From Salminus brasiliensis (lineage: Eukaryota > Chordata > Actinopteri > Characiformes > Bryconidae), in assembly GCF_030463535.1 (NCBI RefSeq), contig NC_132901.1, positions 620,980 through 684,979 on the forward strand: a DNA stretch of 64,000 nt. Direction: 5' to 3'. Position numbers and translations under genes: made by a program. The notes under the pieces are model-generated. The model was given only the letters and a program-made list of their open reading frames with translations. It made no database searches and was not told the origin of the DNA. Shown piece after piece: positions 57,709-64,000 of this stretch. Each line of letters begins with the position of its first letter. Position 1 is the stretch's first letter.

Positions 57709-60700
57709 AAAATTTCTATTTGCGATTACGTCTCACTCTGTAGTGGTTAATGTTGTTGCTCAGGCAATTCACCAATCAGAGCCATGCAAGCTAATCACAT
57801 GCTTCCTGACGGGTCACATCAACAGTTTGATGTTTGATGTGAATAAGCTGATTCACACCAACTGATCTCTGCTGACTTTCTGGGTCTTTAGGTGTTGTTA
57901 CCAACCAGGTAGTGTCCCATACAGTTGCTTACAGTATTGCCTATAAAATCCTGAGTACAAATTTTCATCCGACCACTCGAGTTCAGTGCTAAACCACAGT
58001 TGCAATGCCCCATCCAGATAGGTAAAGCAGGGAAATCAGAGATCTCCTGTTCTGCAATAGTGCTTTTAGTGATTAGCCACTTTTATTGCAGGCCCGGAGG
58101 ACCAGTGTCCAGCACAGTTTGTGGATTTTCCCACTCAAACATCCCTGATTTCCCTCATTGTTAATTGCCTGGTTCAGTAAGTGTGTATGAAAAGGGAAAT
58201 CACCAAACTTTGCTTGACACTGAACCCCATCCCTCCTAGGACTGGAATTGAAGAACCCTGAGGCAACAGCTCAATGAATCACAACCAAGAGCAAGTCGAT
58301 GTCAGTCATTAGAGGCAGTAAGTGTGCAGCGGCCTGAACTGTGGGTTTCCTGTTTTTGCATGTTTGCACTTTGTTGCTGGTGAGTTCTCAGGCTGTGTGG
58401 AGAGTAGTGCAGTTGTAAGGGTGCGCCAACCACAACTTTGACCTGCATGTCCTTACCGGATTTGTTCCAATTTTTAGGAATTCAGAGAGATCCCACTGAC
58501 CAGCAACTAGAGACCAGAAACCAGGGGCCAGAAGCCTGTTACCAGCAACCGCAGACTAGAGAACAAAGACCAAAAACCAGGGACCAGTGGCCAGATGCAA
58601 CCAATAAGTTAGATCTCTGCAGCTCTGAAGCTGACCAGAACACTGACAGATGGAGAGCGCATAGTAAGATCAGAAGCCAGCCCATAGTTATCGTTTATAG
58701 CTTAAGCAGTAAAAACAGAATGCCCTGTATGGTTGCATGGCTAACATCTGTAGGCCTCAGAAGTTGAGAAGAGTCAGTTGTTAGCAGATCTTAGATCAGA
58801 TATTAAAGGCAGTTGCTGTTCAGGGCTCAGATGTTGGCCTGAGCTGCCAGCTTTGATGTGGGTTTCCTGTTTTTGTTCATCTCAGGCTTGGTTGCTGTAG
58901 TGTGTTGGGGGTCTAGGCAAGCTTGAATCTACATATGTACACTTAGCAAAACCACAGTTTTCATTCCAGACCAAACTGGACATGTGTCTGTACAGCTTTT
59001 TTTCAACTGTTTCAGCTGTGATCTAGAAGCTAGCTAAAGTATCAGCTTCTGGATCTCCTGCAGGGAAACTGCCGGCTCTACTTTACAGGGATTTCCACTA
59101 GTATATATATCGAACCCAAGGACCAATCAATAGGTCAAAACTTTTATTACACACTTCTATTCCATAAGATATGAAGATAAGCCTGTTCATTTGTATTGGA
59201 TCTTCATGGAGTCAAAAATGGTTCTTCTATGGTATGAGTATAGGCCATGTTGGGTATACAGGGGGAAAACAGGGGTTAATTTTGGTTAGAAAGATTCAGA
59301 AGGTCTCAAAGGGTCCTGATCTGGACTTGTAGGAGGTCAGTGTACCTAGGCCTTCTCAGAAACTGAAATAAGCTTCTGTTCATCTCTGTATATTTATAGA
59401 CGGCCATCTCTAACCACATATGTTTCCATGAGTGTGGGCAAGTGTGTGTGTGTGTGTGATGGTGTGTGTTTCAGACTCTAGTTTAATTTTCTTTATCATT
59501 TCTAACACTTGAAGAACTTTGGTCTTAGATCTAAAAATAGGCCTTTCTCACTTTCACATGCTGTTACCCTCAGATCCTGGATCAGCTTCTCCACTGAACC
59601 CAGGTCTGAAAGTTGCCTCTACACAGTGCAGAGCTGATGTGAGATCAGGGAGTAAAGAAGGCCAGTATGCGGATGTGGCCTGAGCAGCAGGGCCTCTCTG
59701 TGGGTGGCTGGTGCTCTAAAACTCTCAGGTTTGGAGAGAGCACTGTTGGCCCGACTTTTCTGATGAATTGTAAAACTGTGGGTCCGAGGTAGAGCCCATA
59801 TGTGCACATCCAGAAGTAGGTCTACAAGCCTTCGATTCCCATCCATATGTTCACATAGTTACTCTGCAGACAAGACTAGGGTTCATAGAGAATTGCAGAG
59901 CTAGGAGGGCTGGTGAGCCTCTTGTACTGTCCATGGTGCTGAAACTCATTTTGGCTCATCTAGGCCTTACAAAACATCTCTTGAACATCAGATATTAAAA
60001 ACAGTAACATTTTCTCAATGTGACAATACTGTAAGCCAGTTTAACAAAAAATAGCTGAAGTAGTGGAAATCCAGGAGGTCATAGAGTACATCTGCTCTAC
60101 CCAGTTGGTGGTTTCCCTATTCTAACACATTTCAATTAAGGAAGGTAATGGTTAGATTAACATTGTGTGGGATCAGAAGTAGGAAAACACCTAAATATAC
60201 ATTGCGGATGTATATTATATATATTCCGGATATTTCAGGGGTTTTTTTCCTGGAAAGCAGTCAAGAGCCATGAACCACCTTTCTAAGGAAGCTTCACTGT
60301 TCCCAGATGAGGAACCCTTACCTTAAAGCAGTTAATTGGGTCTAATTACTAAGATTCTGAAGAAGTAACTGCTCTGAGAATGCCTACCATTGCAAAACAG
60401 GGCAGCCTGAGGCTGAACAGTGGGTGTTGCTCCTAGGTCTCAGAACACAAGGAGGATATGAAGAATGTGATTAGGCCTTTAAACCATTTCCATTAAGAAA
60501 GCTGTGTCTGTTTTCTTATTCCAAATAATCCTGAAACTTCACCCAGTCAGATTGCTCAGTCTTACTCTTTATTAGATCAGATGAAGCAGTTCATAAAATC
60601 ATAAAATGTGTAGAAATATGTTCAGAAATAAGCAACAATATTGCATTAAAAAGAAAAATCACTTTGTAAGAAAAGTTCCTGAATCCAGTAAAAAGTCTGC

Positions 60701-60796
60701 CGAGTAGATGGCTGACAATGGTCAAATTATTTGATTCAGTTTCAGTACTTTCCCAGATTAGTTTTCATCCATTTAGAAGCTGCAACATCTTTATTC
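57709..60796. other. Spacer upstream of gene 12 and distal 3' flank of gene 13
   Basis: RUNX/ETS-like cores occur at 58,331-58,360 and 58,849-58,880, with a diverged one at 59,689-59,712. AACCACATATGTTTCCATG is at about 59,415-59,433, and CTGTCCATGGTGCTGAAACT at about 59,926-59,945. An imperfect GACCAGAAACCAG-type repeat occupies 58,478-58,610. A minus-strand AATAAA at 60,568-60,573 is a candidate poly(A) signal of gene 13. No gene is visible. Confidence 0.45.
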
Positions 60797-61100
60797 AGCC
60801 TGCCATAACATTAAAACCACTGCCAGCTAAACCTGAATATTAAACTGGTTCCAGTGGCTCCTGACAAGGGTGAATAAATTAGGCAGCAAGTGAACAGTCA
60901 GTTCTTGAAGGTGATGAAGGTGATGAAAGTTCTGAGACATGAACCAAGCTGTGATGTTTTTGACGACTGGGTCAGAACATCTCCAGAACATCAGGCAGGT
61001 CTTGTGAGGTGTTCTCTCCTGGTATGCGGTGGTCAGTATCTACCAAAAAAAGTGCCCCAAAGAGGGACCAATGCTCATGAAGGTCCCACCCACCTCACAA
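60797..61100 (+). mobile_element. Tc1-like element 5' end in the 3' flank of gene 13
   Basis: The plus strand begins GCCATAACATTAAAACCACT and continues with GTGAACAGTCAGTTCTTGAA, then a decayed transposase N terminus (DDWVRTSPEHQAGLVRCS). It is the same family as 27,255-27,685. It lies between the gene 13 stop (61,161) and its candidate poly(A) signal, parallel to the insertion after gene 3. Confidence 0.6.
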
Positions 61101-61160
61101 CTTACAAGACTTGGTGCTCCAGATACCACATCAGTATGAAGAACGTCCTCCTCAGAAGAT

Positions 61161-63620
61161 CTACACTCTGTCAAATTTAATCTCAGAATAAGTGCTGAAA
61201 TCAGAGCCCTCAACTCTCCTCTTCTTCTTCTCCAGATGTTTCTGTCCTCTGCTCGGGAGATCCAGCGAAGCATAACACACCTCACCTTCTCCTCCATCCT
61301 GCAGAGATGTTAAGGACATTTGTTATTTAGAAAGCTAATGTTTGAACACAAGAGCATCATTTACAGCAGTTTATTCTGTACCGTACCTCACTACGCTTCC
61401 CTGTTCTCTCCACATTCCCTCGTCGTTCTGCTCCACCATCAGCTGCTACAATCAGAAGGACATGGCGTGATGTTCAGAGAGGCAGACAGCACAATTAAAC
61501 CATACTGCTGCACCTTTGCCTCAAAGGTTCTTCAAAAGGTTCTTTGAATGCCACGGTTACGGTGTAATGTGGGGTTTAAATGATACTACCCCTTTTTGGG
61601 GGGTATTATTTTATGGCGCATGTAACAGATGGTGAATGTCCTAAGTCAGTACCAGATTGGTGCTCGGTGAGACTGTTGCGGTAATGGGAGCCCAGTGCAT
61701 TTCCACTACACCACCACATCTGTGAGGGGTGGCAGTATAAACAAAATAAAAGCTATATAGAAAAAAGGGCGGGAAAACAAACAAAAGGAGATACCAGGAA
61801 TGGTGTTTACTCAAACAAAGGACAAGCTAAAAACCTTTATCAGTTCAAACCATTTTCTTTTCGCCACCAATTACAACTAACTCTTTCTTTTACCTTCAGC
61901 TCTTCTTCACTATTCACAACTCAAACGCTTTTCTTTTAACTTCAGCTTTTCTTCATTATTTGTAGCACAAACTCTTTTCTTTTTCAGCTTCTGCATTTTT
62001 TTTTTCTTTCCCAACTGTTCACAACTTAGACCCACTGTTACCGTTCACCCCTCTACAAAGGTGTGACAGGGAATTGTGTTTGGCTTGGTGTATTTATACC
62101 ATGCCACACAGGTGGGTCTGGTCAGCATTGATTACCGCTTTGGCTTCTGGGGCTTGGAGTTCTTTGCTCCAGCTTCACCAGTGGTCCTACTGTGCTGGCC
62201 AGGCCCCCTGCTGGTGGCTGACGGTACATGCTGCCTGCTTACAGACACCATAGAATCCTAAGAAGGTTCTTAAATTAGTTTTTGAGAAGGTCTAGATTCA
62301 GATTCATGATCCCAAATAAGAAAACATTAGTGAATGCTTTGGGGCCTTGGGGTCTGAAGCTAGAGTTACAGGTTGGGCCAGCCTTGGGGTCTGGAGCTGG
62401 GGTGAGAATTGGGCCAGCCTTAGGGTCTGGAGCTGGGGTAAGAATTGGGCCAGCCTTGGGGTCTGGAGCTGGGGTAAGAATTGGGCCAGCCTTGGGGTCT
62501 GGAGCTGGGTTTAGGATTGGGCCAGCCTTGGGGTCTGGAGCTGGGGTAAGAATTGGGCCAGCCATTAAGGTTTGGAGCTGGGTTTTTTAAGAATGGACCA
62601 GTCTTGGGGTTTGGAGCTGGGGTTGGAATTGGGCCAGCCTTGGAGTCTGGAGCTGGGGTTAGGATTGGGCCACCCTTGGGTTCTGAAGTCAAAGGTTGGG
62701 CCAGCCTTGGGGTCTGGAGCTGGATCTAGGGTTGGGCCAGCTTTGGGGTCTAGAGCTTGGGTTAGGGTTGGGCCAACCTTTGAGCTTGGAGCTATGGATA
62801 GGGTCTGGCCAGCTTTGGGGTCTGGAGCTAGGGTTGGGCCCCAAAAATCTTGGTGAAAACTGATTAAAGAGAACTTCCTTCTTAATGGTGGTGAATAAAA
62901 CTTGTTGTTCTTTTTGTCTCCAAAAGTGTTTTTGGAGACTTTGATTAAAGAACCATTTGAAGTACCTTGATTGTTTAGAGTAAATACCTCATTTTATCAA
63001 TATTACATATCAAACAGCGAGTACCTTTAGTTCTGTAGCGGTAGACGCAGTACACACAGATGGATACAAGGAGAAAACACACAGGACACGCACTGACCAG
63101 CAGCTTCCAGCAGATACTACAGTCTGATACAGGAGGGGTGGAGGTGGTCTTGGGGAGGTCAGCAAACGGGGGTGTCTGGTCTGATATTAGTTAGAAATTG
63201 GTGTAAATAAGACAGCATTTAACACAGCATTTTATAGGAGAGTTTTTTGAGTGACCTCACCATGGAGAGAGAGTTGGATTGTTCTGTTTCCTCTATCATA
63301 AACATGGGATTTATCTCTGCCTTTGGAAATTTTCCTCTGTTTACTGCAGTAGTACAGACCCCGGTCTGATTCACAAACGTTCTTCACCAGCAGATCATGA
63401 GCATTGCTCGAGGAATTCCATACAAAAACATAGCGTGGATTAAACATCTGCAACGTATCTTCAGTCAGTACAGCGGGAGGACCCTCGTCTGAGGTTTTTT
63501 TAAACCAGGCTGTTTTAAATCCACTCTTCCAAACACAGTCGCTGTAGAGAGTGACATCATCTCCTGGTCTGACTCTCATCTCCACTTCTTCTGCTCCAGA
63601 GATCCTGGAGAACCAAACAC
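61161..63620 (-). CDS. Receptor gene 13: IgV receptor, exon 1 not visible
   Basis: Exons found are 63261-63620 (V), 63025-63180 (stalk and membrane), 61387-61442 and 61161-61298, all in matching phases. The V domain has YSDC, WFKKT (no cysteine after W) and DRGLYYC, with Cys in KNVCESD where the others have KNVSESD. The J-like end is YDRGNRTIQLSLH, and its donor is GTGAGG. The membrane segment is short (LLVSACPVCFLLVSICVYCVY). The tail has VCYASL and STYSEI with EKKKRR between. No signal exon is seen between 63,621 and 64,000. It may lie to the right, because the usual intron 1 sequence is interrupted after 63,680 by unrelated DNA. Confidence 0.75.
61443..63024. other. Intron of gene 13
   Basis: Besides the 36-bp minisatellite (62,340-62,840), it holds an unrecognised stretch at 61,570-62,290. 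There GGGGTGGCAG and CTACAAAGGTGTGACAGG suggest a repeat that I cannot name. Confidence 0.35.
62340..62840 (+). repeat. 36-bp minisatellite
   Basis: About 13 copies of a unit built from GGGCCAGCCTTGGGGTCTGG and AGCTGGGGTAAGAATT occur, the last five more diverged. Because 36 is a multiple of three, several frames stay open across it (for example 12-residue AGPILTPAPDPK repeats on the minus strand), but it lies in an intron and is not regarded as coding. Confidence 0.92.
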
Positions 63621-64000
63621 CTGAAACCCCTGAAACCCACCAACCTCACTTTAGACTCAATGCAGAAGATCAGCAGATCTCTGATGCCAGAAAGCCTGGT
63701 CAGAATTTCAAAAGTAATTAAAAGATGAACTGATCTCTAAAAGGCAAAAAGTGCAAAATACTGAAATATTTAAAGCAATATCAGTGTATTATTTTGGTTT
63801 TGTACATTTTAAGAGCAAAAAGGGGGGCACACCATGGAAACATTTGGACACCTCAAGCAAATTGAGCTCTTGAGCTCCAGGACTGAGGACTTGGCTTGTC
63901 CGCAGTCACTGTTCAGAAAGGCCAGCTAATACAAGCTTCTACAGCAGGATAATGGTCCTACATCTCAAACTCCATAATGGACTACCTCATAAGAAGCAAG
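63621..64000. other. Intron 1 of gene 13 with foreign sequence
   Basis: The first 60 bases match intron 1 of the other genes (CAATGCAGAAGATCAGCAG), then the match stops. Near 63,945 the plus strand has CAGCAGGATAATGGTCCTAC, reminiscent of the QQDN motif of Tc1-type transposases. The piece is too short to classify. Confidence 0.35.

Noticed and set aside
62275-62565. Pro-rich repeat protein
   Set aside because: The frame is a by-product of a 36-bp minisatellite inside an intron and has no start or splice context.

Overview
The window is vertebrate nuclear DNA, almost certainly from a teleost fish (possibly an otophysan such as a characin or catfish; the order is inference). The genes are split by GT-AG introns. 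Fish-type repeats are scattered throughout: Tc1-like transposons with inverted/direct terminal repeats, a tRNA-derived SINE, L2/CR1-like LINE ends and solo LTRs. I see no bacterial-style genes, CRISPR array or rRNA.

Nearly all coding content is one tandem multigene family on the minus strand. I find thirteen gene copies: gene 1 is cut by the left edge, gene 3 lacks one exon, and gene 13 lacks a visible first exon. There are also two pseudogenes (28.1-29.8 kb and 31.8-32.6 kb) and three older relics (26.6, 40.0 and 47.0 kb). A complete gene has five coding exons: (1) 12-13 residues that start a signal peptide, (2) a V-type immunoglobulin domain whose J-like last strand is in the same exon, (3) a Thr/Pro stalk plus a Cys-rich membrane segment, (4) a short cytoplasmic exon, and (5) a terminal exon with ITIM-type tyrosine motifs. 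Exon phases agree (1,1,1,0) and each assembled reading frame is open, giving proteins of about 224-258 residues. The products should be plasma-membrane inhibitory receptors that recruit SH2 phosphatases. They resemble the NITR/CD300/NILT type of fish leukocyte receptor, but I cannot place them in a named family.

Layout: gene 1 start (1-201); gene 2 (2.0-3.4 kb); gene 3 (6.4-8.4) with a Tc1-like element in its 3' UTR; gene 4 (10.5-11.9), in a block duplicated from the gene 1/2 region; gene 5 (14.5-17.6); gene 6 (21.5-23.8), the most divergent V domain; a 10-kb zone of pseudogenes and repeats (24-34); genes 7 and 8 (34.3-39.5), and their 7.05-kb tandem copies, genes 9 and 10 (41.4-46.5); gene 11 (50.0-52.1); gene 12 (55.1-57.6); gene 13 (61.2-63.6).

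Two regulatory patterns stand out. Almost every copy has ATTGGTCCACG (plus strand) about 70-90 bp upstream of its ATG, which matches the ERSE-II consensus ATTGGNCCACG (NF-Y with ATF6/XBP1) and overlaps a CRE/UPRE-like TGACGTGG. In addition, about 25 same-orientation copies of a sequence centred on a RUNX-like/ETS-like core (CTGTGGGTTTCCTG) lie in the spacers upstream of the genes. The signalling motifs also vary: genes 2 and 4 carry one ITIM (VSYTAL), while most others carry two tyrosine motifs (VCYASL and STYSEV) separated by a lysine run encoded by an AAG repeat.
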